From assembly GCA_038237435.1 (NCBI GenBank), contig JBBRYT010000012.1:61551-125550 (forward strand): DNA of 64,000 bases, given 5' to 3'. Origin of the DNA: JACCTI01 sp038237435. GTDB taxonomy: Bacteria; Verrucomicrobiota; Verrucomicrobiia; Chthoniobacterales; UBA10450. The translations under genes were made by a program, and so were the position numbers. This document shows, in pieces, positions 21,273 through 30,592 of this stretch. The notes below the pieces were generated by a model. It was given only the letters and a program-made list of their open reading frames with translations. It made no database searches and had not been told where the DNA came from. Position 1 is the stretch's first letter, and each line of letters begins with the position of its first letter.

Positions 21273-22958
21273 ATGCCGAAAACCTTCTTCATCACCACCG
21301 CCATCGATTACACGAACGGCGCGCCCCACATCGGACATGCTTACGAGAAGGTGCTGGCCGATGTCATCGCGCGCTACCATCGACTGAAAGGCGAGCAGGT
21401 TTACTTTTTGACTGGGGTCGATCAGCACGGCCAGAAGGTTCAGCAATCGGCCGAGAAAGCTGGCGTCCTGCCGCAACAGTTCGTCGATGAGATCACGGCG
21501 AAGTTCAAAGCGCTCTGGGAAAAACTCGAAGTAAAATACGATGGCTGGGCCGCCACCACCGAGCCTTTGCACAAAAAATGTGTGCAAGGACTCTTGCAGC
21601 GCCTCTTCGACGAAAAACAAATCTACAAAGACAAACAAGAGGGTTACTACAGCATCCGCCAGGAACAATTTCTCACCGACAAGGAACGTGGCCCCGATGG
21701 CGAGTTCGGTCCCGAGTGGGGCGAAGTAGAACATCGCACGGAAGAGAATTACTACTTCAAACTCTCGCAGCACAAGGACTGGCTACTCAACTACCTCAAG
21801 TCTCACACCAACTGCGTTACACCCGATTTCCGCCAGAAGGAGTTAATCAACGCCGTTGAGAAACTAAGCGGGGACCTTTGCATCTCACGCCCGAAATCCA
21901 GACTTAGCTGGGGCATCGAGCTACCCTTCGATCAAGACTACGTTAACTACGTCTGGTTCGACGCGCTCACGAACTACATCAGCTTCATTGGCTACGATCC
22001 GGTGATTTCCTCCTTCAACCTTCAGCCTTCTTCCTTTTTGGAAAAGTGGCCCGCCCTCCACATCATCGGCAAAGACATCCTCATTCCTGCGCATGGCATC
22101 TACTGGCCTATCATGCTCCACGCCCTCGGCTTCCCCGACGAGCAGATGCCTAGGTTCCTCGTTCACGGCTGGTGGAACATGAGCGGCGCCAAGATGAGTA
22201 AGTCGTTAGGCAATGTCATCGATCCAAACCCACTGGCCGACAAATACGGCGCCGAAGCGCTTCGGTACTACTCGATGAGCGACATCGTTACCGGCAAAGA
22301 CTCGGATTTCTCTGAGGAGCGGCTGATAATCCGATTCAATACTGACCTTGCAAATTCATTAGGCAATCTTCTCAACCGCACACTGACTATGGCGGCAAAG
22401 TACAGAGCGGGCGTACTAAGCACGGCCTTCCGATGCGACGAACTCTTCAAAGTCCCATTGATGGCGGACCACACTGACAAGCCTAGTCTGCGCACAAACG
22501 GTGGAGTTTGGGAAAAATTTGGCCTGGAGCGCGTGAAGCTCGCTATAGAAATATATCTGGCGCCTGAGGCGGCGAAAGCACAGCTCAACGGTTATCGCGA
22601 TCAGTTCGAGCGGGGCGATTTTGTAGGTGACGCGCTGATTCATGCCTTTGCGCTGGCCAACTGGGGTAACGAACTGGTGGAGAAGGGCGCGCCCTGGAAG
22701 ATCGCTAAGGATCCCGCACGATCTACGGACCTCGATGCCGTTCTTTATCATCTTGCCGAATCCCTACGCCTTATTGCCATCCTTCTGTCTCCTGTTTTGC
22801 CAAGAGCCGCACACGGCATCTTCGATCAGCTCGATTGGAAGATGGAACAAAGCGGAAAGGAAGCACGTTTCTCCCTAGCCGAGGCGGAGTGGGGGAAGCT
22901 GCCAGATGGTCACGTCGTAGGTAAGCCTACGCCGTTATTTCCGCGGATTGAAGTTTGA
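21273..22958 (+). CDS. metG: Methionyl-tRNA synthetase
   Basis: Class I synthetase charging tRNA-Met, 561 residues. HIGH is at residues 19-22 (APHIGHAYEK) and KMSKS near residue 307 (GAKMSKSLGNVIDP). The connective-peptide region reads YYSIRQEQFL without the four-Cys zinc knuckle, so it belongs to the zinc-light subgroup. The anticodon-binding helical domain follows; there is no C-terminal tRNA-binding (EMAP-like) domain. The conserved SLGN after KMSKS is encoded by TCG TTA GGC AAT, a copy of the window-wide word. Confidence 0.97.
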   Translation: MPKTFFITTAIDYTNGAPHIGHAYEKVLADVIARYHRLKGEQVYFLTGVDQHGQKVQQSAEKAGVLPQQFVDEITAKFKALWEKLEVKYDGWAATTEPLHKKCVQGLLQRLFDEKQIYKDKQEGYYSIRQEQFLTDKERGPDGEFGPEWGEVEHRTEENYYFKLSQHKDWLLNYLKSHTNCVTPDFRQKELINAVEKLSGDLCISRPKSRLSWGIELPFDQDYVNYVWFDALTNYISFIGYDPVISSFNLQPSSFLEKWPALHIIGKDILIPAHGIYWPIMLHALGFPDEQMPRFLVHGWWNMSGAKMSKSLGNVIDPNPLADKYGAEALRYYSMSDIVTGKDSDFSEERLIIRFNTDLANSLGNLLNRTLTMAAKYRAGVLSTAFRCDELFKVPLMADHTDKPSLRTNGGVWEKFGLERVKLAIEIYLAPEAAKAQLNGYRDQFERGDFVGDALIHAFALANWGNELVEKGAPWKIAKDPARSTDLDAVLYHLAESLRLIAILLSPVLPRAAHGIFDQLDWKMEQSGKEARFSLAEAEWGKLPDGHVVGKPTPLFPRIEV

Positions 22959-22991
22959 ATTCCTTCGGACTCATGCGAACCTCTGGAGTAG

Positions 22992-23585
22992 CTACTCTAT
23001 CGGTGCGATTGCACCTTCTAGTCCTAGCTCAGTTTTGATCGCGTCATCAACGTCGCAGTAAGGCGACTTTGCCTTCTCCGTGCGTGAGCGCTTGAAGTAA
23101 GCTACCGGCCAGCCCGGAATTCCTTCGTGGTTGAAGGTAAGCTGGTAGTATTCAAACGTCACCGACGCGGGGTCCAAAAAAGTGTGGCCAAATTCACGCG
23201 TGGCAATAAGTAAGTGTAAAACTGTCAGCTTCTCATTCCAGAGCAAGCGAAAGGTCTCCAGATGACAATCAACACCACCCCAGACCCGGACGTTTTCCTG
23301 CCATTTACCTTCCTCAGATTTGCGTTCGATGGGCACGAACTGCCACAGGTCGGGGTCCGCGTCTACGGCTTTAGTGCGCAGGTAAAAGCTAGCTACTTCG
23401 GAAGAGTGAGCGTTGAAGTTCTCCCGGTGGCCGAGCACAACCATTAAGTTGTCGCTACCGGCATTGAAACTGGTGATTCCATTCTTGACTGGAATAACCT
23501 CGACGTCGGGTGGCAGTCCTTCAGCCCATATTCGCGTTGTAACTGTTAATAGCCACGCAGCGATCACTAGGCGTACCAGACTCAT
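22992..23585 (-). CDS. Exported protein of unknown function (possibly CarG-like)
   Basis: 197 residues with a signal peptide (MSLVRLVIAAWLLTVTTRIWA). The C-terminal part (FEYYQLTFNHEGIPGWPVAYF, SPYCDVDDAIKTELGL) weakly recalls periplasmic proteins annotated as CarG/carbapenem-intrinsic-resistance related, but I am not certain of the family. It has only two Cys in the mature part. No partner genes are nearby. It carries no copy of the iterated 11-mer. Confidence 0.6.
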   Translation of the reverse strand: MSLVRLVIAAWLLTVTTRIWAEGLPPDVEVIPVKNGITSFNAGSDNLMVVLGHRENFNAHSSEVASFYLRTKAVDADPDLWQFVPIERKSEEGKWQENVRVWGGVDCHLETFRLLWNEKLTVLHLLIATREFGHTFLDPASVTFEYYQLTFNHEGIPGWPVAYFKRSRTEKAKSPYCDVDDAIKTELGLEGAIAPIE

Positions 23586-23800
23586 GCTGCGGTTATGGTA
23601 GCCGAATTATGAAGGGAAGGCTATTTCTTTGCACCTCCTGGCTCTGCCATCTTGCGATGTTGTTCAGCAAGGACGTCCGACGGTGTAACGGTGGCGATAG
23701 CTATTTGAATTTTGTTCTTAAACCCGCTTACGACATTGCCGTCGCCTTTCCTCATCGCTTCAAAACCTACCTTAGCATCAAGGTTGTGCGAAAGCCTTAG

Positions 23801-24374
23801 TTAGTCGGGATACTCGTCCGAACCTTGCACCCAAATAAAGGACTGCAGGTCGATCATATCACGCGGACGCAGGTCGCGATTGTCGCGCCGGATCCTTTCG
23901 GCGAACTCGAGCAATCCTTGATAGATGGGCCACGAAGGTTTCGATTGGTAGGTAATCGTAGCCATAAGCCTCCGCAGCGCGGCGAGTAACATTCGGCTTC
24001 ACGAAAATATGGCGCTGAGGTTGAGCGATGAAACCCCACACGGTGACCGGCGGCCACGTTAGCACGCGAGTCTGGCGCCTGGGTAAGCTAGCGACGGCGT
24101 CGCACCAGTTTCCGAAACACTCCTCGTCAGTACCCGGCCCATGCAAATAAGCGTAGAGCCCTCCGGCGAACAACTTCGCTCCCGGCTGCGATTTCGCTGC
24201 GTCACGTAGCGCCATTTTCTCGAACGAGAAAAGCAGATTGGTTCGTGATTCGATACGAACAGCGTGGGCGGCAATTTCCGAGTATTGATTCGCTGCGAGC
24301 AGAGCCTTCTTGAAGTAACGGAGGAATTTTCGACGGCACTTCGCCGGGCCGCGAGCACGCGCGTCTTTCTTCAT
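23801..24374 (-). pseudogene. Conserved hypothetical protein broken by a 4-bp duplication
   Basis: Function unknown. The first frame (from ATG 24374) reads through AYGYDY, and the pattern continues in the next frame as QSKPSWPIYQGLLEFAERI and ends LRPRDMIDLQSFIWVQGSDEY before TAA at 23801. At 23947-23954 there is a tandem GGTA GGTA; removing one copy joins the frames seamlessly. Joined length would be about 190 residues. A short Trp/Pro-rich core (TWPPVTVWGFIAQPQRHIF) and the C-terminal DLQSFIWV look conserved. Either a recent null mutation or a sequencing error. Confidence 0.65.
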
Positions 24375-24507
24375 CCAAGGATATCGCGCATCGCGATGAG
24401 TGCTGGCTTATGAAAATGGATTCACCGATTATCGCAGCTTTTTCTGTGCTTTACAGAGGCTGTTTGTGGCCGTATTTGAAACCGCGGCGATCGTTTGGCA
24501 ATCTCTT

Positions 24508-25491
24508 ATGACGGAACCTGCGAGCGACTTAGAGAAAGAATTTGAGGTCGATACGTATGATCGGAAGATCGCCGGATTCCTCGATCCGGTTTCCCTTAGA
24601 GAGCTCTCCAAAGTCAAACCGTGGCGCGGGATTTTGCAAATCGCGCTGGAGTGGTTTGCCATTGTGGCTGCCATCGTTCTCTGTCGCGCCTATTGGAATC
24701 CGTTTGTATATATTCTCACTGTGATGTGGATCGGTGCGCGGCAAAATGCGCTTGCCGTCTTGATGCATGAGTCGGTGCATTACCGATTGTTGCCGAACAA
24801 AAATTGGAACGAATGGGTCGGCGAAATTTTTACCGCCTGGCCGGTGCTGGTGACGGTGAACAGTTTTCGGCAAACGCATTTCGCCCATCATCGTCACGTC
24901 AACACGGAAGAAGATCCTGATTGGCAGAGGAAACAACACGAGCTCTTCGAATATCCCAAATCAGGTCTCGATATGATCTGGATCACGCTGAAATACTGGC
25001 TCGGCTTTTATGCGATAAAGCAAATCTTCGAAATTAACACCGCCGCAAAAATTCCGCGGCGCCTGAGGCTGATGCGGCTTGCTTTTTATCTGGCCGTCCT
25101 CGCCGCCAGTATCGTCTTCCATTTCTGGTTCGGTCTTATTCTTTATTGGATTGTCCCGCTATTCACCTACTTCCTATGGATCATTTATGTCCGTGGCGTG
25201 GCGGAACATTTCGGAGGTATCGAAGAGCACGAACATTTGCTGGAAAAGACGCGCCACATCGAGGCGAACCTTTTCGAACGCCTCCTCATCTCGCCCAATT
25301 ACATCCACGTTCACATCGGACATCATCTTTATCCGTCCGTGCCTTTCTATAATTTGCGCGAGTTGCAGCGACGTTTGATGCAAAATCCGGAATACGCCAG
25401 CCGCGCGCACGTGACTAAAGGCTATCTCGCTTTTCTCGGCGAACTCCTGGCCTCGGGAGACTTGACCAAGCAGGTCGAGACTCACGCCTAA
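24508..25491 (+). CDS. Fatty acid desaturase, second type
   Basis: 327-residue membrane di-iron enzyme of the FA_desaturase family. The His boxes are HESVHYRL, HFAHHRHVN and HIGHHLYP, distinct from the delta-9 acyl-CoA desaturase at the window start. Four or more hydrophobic segments flank them. The ATG at 24508 gives MTEPASDLEKEFEVDTYD; the open frame upstream to 24400 is not similar to the family. Substrate (phospholipid acyl chains, carotenoid or sphingoid) cannot be told. No 11-mer core copy is inside. Confidence 0.87.
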   Translation: MTEPASDLEKEFEVDTYDRKIAGFLDPVSLRELSKVKPWRGILQIALEWFAIVAAIVLCRAYWNPFVYILTVMWIGARQNALAVLMHESVHYRLLPNKNWNEWVGEIFTAWPVLVTVNSFRQTHFAHHRHVNTEEDPDWQRKQHELFEYPKSGLDMIWITLKYWLGFYAIKQIFEINTAAKIPRRLRLMRLAFYLAVLAASIVFHFWFGLILYWIVPLFTYFLWIIYVRGVAEHFGGIEEHEHLLEKTRHIEANLFERLLISPNYIHVHIGHHLYPSVPFYNLRELQRRLMQNPEYASRAHVTKGYLAFLGELLASGDLTKQVETHA

Positions 25492-25534
25492 ATTTGTTTC
25501 GCCGGGCGGGACAGATTCTGTTCGCATTCCGCCG

Positions 25535-27787
25535 GTGAAGAATTCGTTAGGCAAAATCTTTTCCTGCTTCGCGCTTGTCGGGATCGCGGCCCTCTCTCTT
25601 TTCGGCACGCGACCGCCGGCCGTGTCCAGCGCCAGCTCCCCGCCTAACGAGTTCTCGGGCGCGCGGGCGGTGGCGCTTCTGTCGCAATTCGCGCTCCAGC
25701 CGCGTCCTATTGGCACTGACGAGAACAAGAGCGCGCGCGACTACTTGTGCGACGCCATGCGCGGTCTTGGTGCCGAGGTGCAAGTCGAAGATACGCGTGG
25801 ATGCTTCAGCCGCGGACGAATGGTGCGCGCGGGTCTTGTGCATAACATAGTCGCGACCTTCCGCGGGACTGCTTCCCAACGCGCGGTGATGTTAGTCGCG
25901 CATTACGACTCTGTTCCTGAAGGAGCGGGCGCGGCCGACGATGGCGCGGGCGTGATTGCGATTCTGGAAACTTTGCGCGCGCTCCAGAAGGGCCCCCAGC
26001 TTAAGAACGATCTTATCGTCCTACTTAGTGATGGCGAAGAAGCTGGTTTGCTCGGAGCGTCCGCTTTCGCCGTCGACCATCCCGATATAGCGGCGCGCGT
26101 CGGAGTAGCGCTGAATGTCGAGGCACGAGGAAGCTCGGGTCCGGCTTTGATGTTCGAGACGAGTGAAAACAATGGCTGGCTTATCCGGGAGTTCGCGCGC
26201 GCGGCGCCTTACCCGGCGGCTTCATCGCTCATGTATTCAGTCTACAAGCTGTTGCCAAACGATACTGACTTCACTCCGCTGAAGCGGGTTGGTCTGGCGG
26301 GCTTCAACTTCGCGTTCATGGAAAAACTTCAGGACTACCATTCGCGCCTCGATTCAATTGAGAATCTCGATCCACGCAGCGTGCAGCATATGGGCGCGAA
26401 TGCGCTCGCTCTCACGCAACATTTCGGCAATGCTATTTTTCCTGATAAGGCAGAGCCCGACGTGATCTATTTTAATTGGTTTGGCCACGGGCTCGTCGCA
26501 TATCCGGTTTGGTTCTCGTGGCTCTTCGCCTTCTGTGGCCTGGCAATTTTCGCGGTCTTCTTGGCCTTAACCCGTTCTCAAATAAGGCTGTGGCACCTGG
26601 TCGCCGGCTTTGGCAGCTTCATCCTTCTTCTTATTGTCATCGGGGCGACATCGCTCTTGGCATGGTATGCCTTATCATTTCTGGTCGGGCATCCCGCACA
26701 AGTAGGGGATACCTGGAGTAACGGACTACTATTCTTAGGGCTATTAACTCTAGGACTAGCTAGTGGCGCTGGTGTGTTGGTCTGGTTGGAGAATAAAATT
26801 GGAACTCACAGTCTTAGCCTTGGCCAGCTCCTGGCCGGGTTAGTCCTAACCCTTGTAGTGATTAAGTTGCTTCCCGGAGCGAGCTATGTTGTGCAATGGC
26901 CGATTTTTTTCGGTCTCCTGGCACTTATCGCTTCCCGTCGAAGCAAACTAGGCAGTCTATTGTCCGCTCCGGCGCTACTTGTCCTGGTCCCACTGATCTA
27001 TCTCTTCTTCGTGGCGCTGGATCTAAATGTAGCTTCCATCGGCGCCGCGGTCTTTCTTATAACCATCTTACTCGCGGCCGTCTTGCCGTTATTTCTTTCT
27101 CTCGTTAGGCCGCTTTTGCGGACGGCGATTGTCCTGCTTCTTCTCGCCCTCGCTTGCGTAGCGCTCGGGGCGATCCTTTCTCGACCGGGAGCGAAACATC
27201 CCCGCCGGGATAGCATTGCCTACAGCCTCAACGCTGATCAGAGCAAAGCGCAGTGGATTAGCTTTGATGCCGCGCCCGATGGGTGGACTGCGCAGTTTCT
27301 CGGGCCGCATCCGGTCAAGGGCATAAATGCCGAGTTTACGGTTGGATCGGATCGATCATGTCTGGCAGGCGATGCGCCGATACAACCTTTGGCAGCGCCC
27401 ATTGCCTCATTGCTCCGAGATTCCATGGAAAACGGCTCACACGTTTTGACCTTGCACATAAACTCTAAGCGCGGGGCTACCGCCTTGTTAGTAAGACTTC
27501 CTGCGGATGTGAAAATGCAGTCGGCTAGCTGGAATGGCTGCACGCAGTTACTGGGCGACCGAGGGAACGCGATTACACCTTGGTACCTGCGTTTCGACGG
27601 ATTGCCATCCGAAGGAGTTGATTTGCAATTGCGCTTCGTTGCACAGACGTCGGTGAAACTTTGGATTGGTGATTCTTCCTTTGGGTTACCTCAATTAAAC
27701 GGTCCGGCTTACTCGGCGCGTCCACCAGAAACGATGGCGGGACCGGGGAGCGATATAACCTTGGTCGGTCGGCAATACGTGTTCTGA
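25535..27787 (+). CDS. M28-family zinc aminopeptidase with C-terminal multi-pass membrane domain
   Basis: 750 residues: an N-terminal membrane anchor, an M28 peptidase domain (VAHYDSVPEG, AADDGAGVI, SDGEEAGLLGA, LNVEARGSSG, DYHSRLDSI supply the di-zinc ligands and catalytic Glu), then eight or nine transmembrane helices (~residues 320-560), then a soluble beta-type domain. The layout recalls ER metallopeptidase 1-like proteins and bacterial homologues. It probably trims peptides at the outer face of the membrane. The GTG at 25535 is used; no strong Shine-Dalgarno is seen. Four 11-mer family sites lie in or just after it (25542, 25642, 27101, 27795). Confidence 0.87.
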   Translation: MKNSLGKIFSCFALVGIAALSLFGTRPPAVSSASSPPNEFSGARAVALLSQFALQPRPIGTDENKSARDYLCDAMRGLGAEVQVEDTRGCFSRGRMVRAGLVHNIVATFRGTASQRAVMLVAHYDSVPEGAGAADDGAGVIAILETLRALQKGPQLKNDLIVLLSDGEEAGLLGASAFAVDHPDIAARVGVALNVEARGSSGPALMFETSENNGWLIREFARAAPYPAASSLMYSVYKLLPNDTDFTPLKRVGLAGFNFAFMEKLQDYHSRLDSIENLDPRSVQHMGANALALTQHFGNAIFPDKAEPDVIYFNWFGHGLVAYPVWFSWLFAFCGLAIFAVFLALTRSQIRLWHLVAGFGSFILLLIVIGATSLLAWYALSFLVGHPAQVGDTWSNGLLFLGLLTLGLASGAGVLVWLENKIGTHSLSLGQLLAGLVLTLVVIKLLPGASYVVQWPIFFGLLALIASRRSKLGSLLSAPALLVLVPLIYLFFVALDLNVASIGAAVFLITILLAAVLPLFLSLVRPLLRTAIVLLLLALACVALGAILSRPGAKHPRRDSIAYSLNADQSKAQWISFDAAPDGWTAQFLGPHPVKGINAEFTVGSDRSCLAGDAPIQPLAAPIASLLRDSMENGSHVLTLHINSKRGATALLVRLPADVKMQSASWNGCTQLLGDRGNAITPWYLRFDGLPSEGVDLQLRFVAQTSVKLWIGDSSFGLPQLNGPAYSARPPETMAGPGSDITLVGRQYVF

Positions 27788-27809
27788 AAGTTCAGCCTAA
27801 CGAGTCCTG

Positions 27810-29018
27810 CTACTGCAAGCAATCCTCGGCTAGATGAGTTTCGTCGCGCAGGAAAGCGAGCGCTTCGCCGGCGAAATGCAAAGATCCAGTGATGAGAGTC
27901 GGTCTACTCTCACTCCTGGCCATAGCCGTCTCGATTGAAGAAACGACTTCGACAGGAATCGCCGGCGCGGCCTGATGGGCGATCGCAGCTAATTCTTCTG
28001 CAGGGATCGCGCGCTCGCTCCGGGCCTTCGTAATTAAAAAGCGGTCAACAATTGATGCCAGGATGGAAACCATCTCCGCGGCGTTCTTGTCCCGGAGAAT
28101 AGCGAGAATGACAACGGCTTTGCGCTCGCCAAAGAATTGTCTCCAGGTCGCAACCAAAACGCGAATTGCAGCCGGATTATGCGCGCCATCAATCGTGATG
28201 CTTTCGTTCCATCGCTGAAAACGCGCAGCCCAGCTAACGTTCGTTAGACCGTGCGCGATCGCCGTTTCTGAGACAGCTATATTAGCAGCGCGAAGGGCAC
28301 CAACGGCTACCGCGGCATTGCTCTTTTGGTGCGCACCTTTGAGTGCTACTTCCTTTTCGTAATCAGCGGAAACGAAGTCGACCGGGGCGTCGCTGTCTCT
28401 CGCGCGCTCGCGAATGACCGCTTCGGCTTCCGCCGGCTGCGGCGACGAAACGACCGGCACCCGCGCTTTGATGATCCCAGCTTTCTCCGCCGCGATTTCA
28501 CTTAACGAATCGCCTAACCACTTTTGATGATCATAACCGATCGGCGTGATGACCGAAACGACCGGCGTAATCGCATTAGTGGCATCTAATCGGCCGCCCA
28601 TTCCTGTTTCGAGCACGACGAATTCACAGGGCGCTTTTTTGAAATGATCGAGCGCAAGCGCGGTAGCGATTTCGAAGAAAGTTGGATGCGGATCCCAGTC
28701 AGCAAGCAAAGCTCGAAGAGCCGTTAGGTCGCGAGCAACTGCATCTTCGCTGATCATCTTACCATTCACCCGAATGCGCTCGCGAAAAGTGATGAGGTGA
28801 GGGGAGGTGAAGAGACCGCTGCCATAACCTTGCGCGCGCAGAATGGAATCGATCATCGCGCAAACCGATCCCTTGCCATTGGTGCCAGCGACGTGAATGA
28901 ACTTCTGATCGCCGGGAAGATTGAGCGCGCGGAGCAACCGCTGAATATTTTCGAGACCAAGCTTGATCCCGAAAAGCTGCGTCCCGAAGAGCCAGGCGAG
29001 CGCTTCGCGGTAGGTCAC
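27810..29018 (-). CDS. folC: Bifunctional folylpolyglutamate/dihydrofolate synthase
   Basis: Adds glutamate to dihydropteroate and to tetrahydrofolates. 402 residues with the Mur-ligase ATP site HVAGTNGKGSVCAM, then GLFTSPHLITFRERI, and ETGMGGRLDATN. It begins with GTG overlapping the accD stop (GTGA), so it is translationally coupled as the last gene of the CPBP-comF-accD-folC operon. The accD-folC pair is common in bacteria. Confidence 0.95.
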   Translation of the reverse strand: MTYREALAWLFGTQLFGIKLGLENIQRLLRALNLPGDQKFIHVAGTNGKGSVCAMIDSILRAQGYGSGLFTSPHLITFRERIRVNGKMISEDAVARDLTALRALLADWDPHPTFFEIATALALDHFKKAPCEFVVLETGMGGRLDATNAITPVVSVITPIGYDHQKWLGDSLSEIAAEKAGIIKARVPVVSSPQPAEAEAVIRERARDSDAPVDFVSADYEKEVALKGAHQKSNAAVAVGALRAANIAVSETAIAHGLTNVSWAARFQRWNESITIDGAHNPAAIRVLVATWRQFFGERKAVVILAILRDKNAAEMVSILASIVDRFLITKARSERAIPAEELAAIAHQAAPAIPVEVVSSIETAMARSESRPTLITGSLHFAGEALAFLRDETHLAEDCLQ

Positions 29019-29860
29019 GCCGTCGCGGAAAAATAGCCAAGTAGTTGGCTGATCTGCGTCCGCATCTTTTTGCGATGCACAATGAGATCGATCAAGCCGT
29101 GCTCTTCAAGAAATTCCGCGGTCTGAAATCCCTCTGGCAAATCCTGATGCGTTGTCTCCTTGATCACGCGCGGTCCGGCGAAGCCGATCATGGCGCGCGG
29201 CTCCGCGATGATGACATCGCCTAACGAGGCGTAGCTCGCCATCACGCCCGCGGTCGTCGGATTCGTCAGGACAGAAATGTAGGGAAGATTTTCGCAGGCG
29301 TGTCGGGCGAGCGCGCCGCTCGTTTTCGCCATTTGCATCAGGCTGAGCATGCCTTCGTACATGCGCGCCCCGCCGGATGCTGAAACAATGATCACGCCCG
29401 ACCGATTTTCCGTTCCGCGCTCAATCGTGCGCGTGATGCGTTCGCCGACGACCGATCCCATGGTCGCGGCAAGGAAGGCAAAATCCATCACCGCGATCGA
29501 GACCTTGTAACCTTCGATCATGCCATCACCGCTGACGACGGCGTCGGTCAAGCCAGTGCTTTCCTGATATTTTTTCAGTCGATCTTTGTAGCTCGAGACG
29601 CCTTGAAAACGCAGGGTATCGATCGAACGCAGATCGGCATCGCGTTCGACGAAACTCTCGGGATCGAGCAAATTCTCCAGGCGCTCTTTCGCCGTTTGGG
29701 TGAAGTGAAATTCGCAGCGCGGACAGACGCGCTGATTCTGTTGCAATTCGATTTCGTGCACGACCTCGGAGCAACCAGGGCATTTCGTCCAAAGCCCTTG
29801 CGGCATTTCGCGCTTGCGCCGGCTTTGCGTCTTGAGTGCGGGTCGTTTGAAAATAGCCAT
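29015..29860 (-). CDS. accD: Acetyl-CoA carboxylase carboxyltransferase subunit beta
   Basis: Carries the carboxyl transfer from carboxybiotin to acetyl-CoA, with AccA. 281 residues. The N-terminal zinc ribbon is CPGCSEVV..CPRCEFHF, and the crotonase-fold half has GMIEGYKV, SASGGARMYEG and the oxyanion region TNPTTAGVMASYA. The ATG lies nine bases after the end of comF, and the gap is formed by the 11-mer at 29862-29872. Confidence 0.97.
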   Translation of the reverse strand: MAIFKRPALKTQSRRKREMPQGLWTKCPGCSEVVHEIELQQNQRVCPRCEFHFTQTAKERLENLLDPESFVERDADLRSIDTLRFQGVSSYKDRLKKYQESTGLTDAVVSGDGMIEGYKVSIAVMDFAFLAATMGSVVGERITRTIERGTENRSGVIIVSASGGARMYEGMLSLMQMAKTSGALARHACENLPYISVLTNPTTAGVMASYASLGDVIIAEPRAMIGFAGPRVIKETTHQDLPEGFQTAEFLEEHGLIDLIVHRKKMRTQISQLLGYFSATA

Positions 29861-29861
29861 G

Positions 29862-29872
29862 ACTCGTTAGGC
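29862..29872. repeat. Exact 11-mer copy at the comF/accD junction
   Basis: ACTCGTTAGGC on the plus strand. Read on the minus strand it supplies the comF stop codon TAA and most of the spacer before the accD ATG. Confidence 0.95.
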
Positions 29873-30592
29873 GCGCGCCGCCGTCGCGGCGTGCACAAAA
29901 AGTGCACCGGCTTGCTTCAGCACGCGAGCGCATTCGCTCAAGGTCGAACCGGTTGTCAGAACATCGTCGATCAGCAGCACGCGCAACCCTCGCACGTCCA
30001 TCTTTTTTCGTAAACAAAAGGCGTTGCGCAAATTCTCCATGCGTTCCGCGCGATCGAAGACGGTCTGCGTGGTGGTGTAACGGATGCGTTCGAGAACGGG
30101 GCGCATGGTTAGACCGGCTTGCGCGCAAAATAATTCGGCAAGGAGCTGCGCCTGGTTAAACCCGCGCTCGCGTTTTCTCGTTGGATGCAATGGCACTGGC
30201 ACGACGATATCGAAACGTCGGCCATGCAGTCGCGGATCGTCCATTGTTTCGCTTAGCCAACGAGCGATCGGAAAACGTAAATGGATTTTCTGTCCATACT
30301 TGAAATCATGCACGAGCTTCCGCACTACTCCGCGGCTGCGATAGGAAGAGACCGCGCATTCGAAATACAATTTGCGATGCGCGCAATTCGCACAGGAAAA
30401 TGTTTCGGTGATCGCGCCTTCAAACGGCTCGGAACACGTCGCGCAAAATGGCGGCTTGATGCGCGGAGCACTCGTTAGGCATTTCGCGCAAAGATACTCA
30501 GAGTGTGCAATCGGCTCGCGGCAAATTTCGCAGAGCGGCGGGTAGAGCAGCGAAATCGTGCCGTAGAATATCTCAGCCAGTGCGGTCTTCAT
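29867..30592 (-). CDS. comF: ComF-family amidophosphoribosyltransferase-like protein
   Basis: 241 residues. A double zinc-finger N-terminus (CEICREP..CAKC; CATC..CANC) precedes a phosphoribosyltransferase domain with the PRPP loop VLLIDDVLTTGSTL. In naturally competent bacteria ComF is needed for DNA uptake into the cytosol; in others the role is unknown. It overlaps the CPBP protease gene by 20 bases. The stop codon lies in an 11-mer copy. Confidence 0.9.
   Translation of the reverse strand: MKTALAEIFYGTISLLYPPLCEICREPIAHSEYLCAKCLTSAPRIKPPFCATCSEPFEGAITETFSCANCAHRKLYFECAVSSYRSRGVVRKLVHDFKYGQKIHLRFPIARWLSETMDDPRLHGRRFDIVVPVPLHPTRKRERGFNQAQLLAELFCAQAGLTMRPVLERIRYTTTQTVFDRAERMENLRNAFCLRKKMDVRGLRVLLIDDVLTTGSTLSECARVLKQAGALFVHAATAARA

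Noticed and set aside
23609..23800. 63-residue plus-strand frame between two genes
   Set aside because: No Shine-Dalgarno, no family, and composition is unlike coding sequence.
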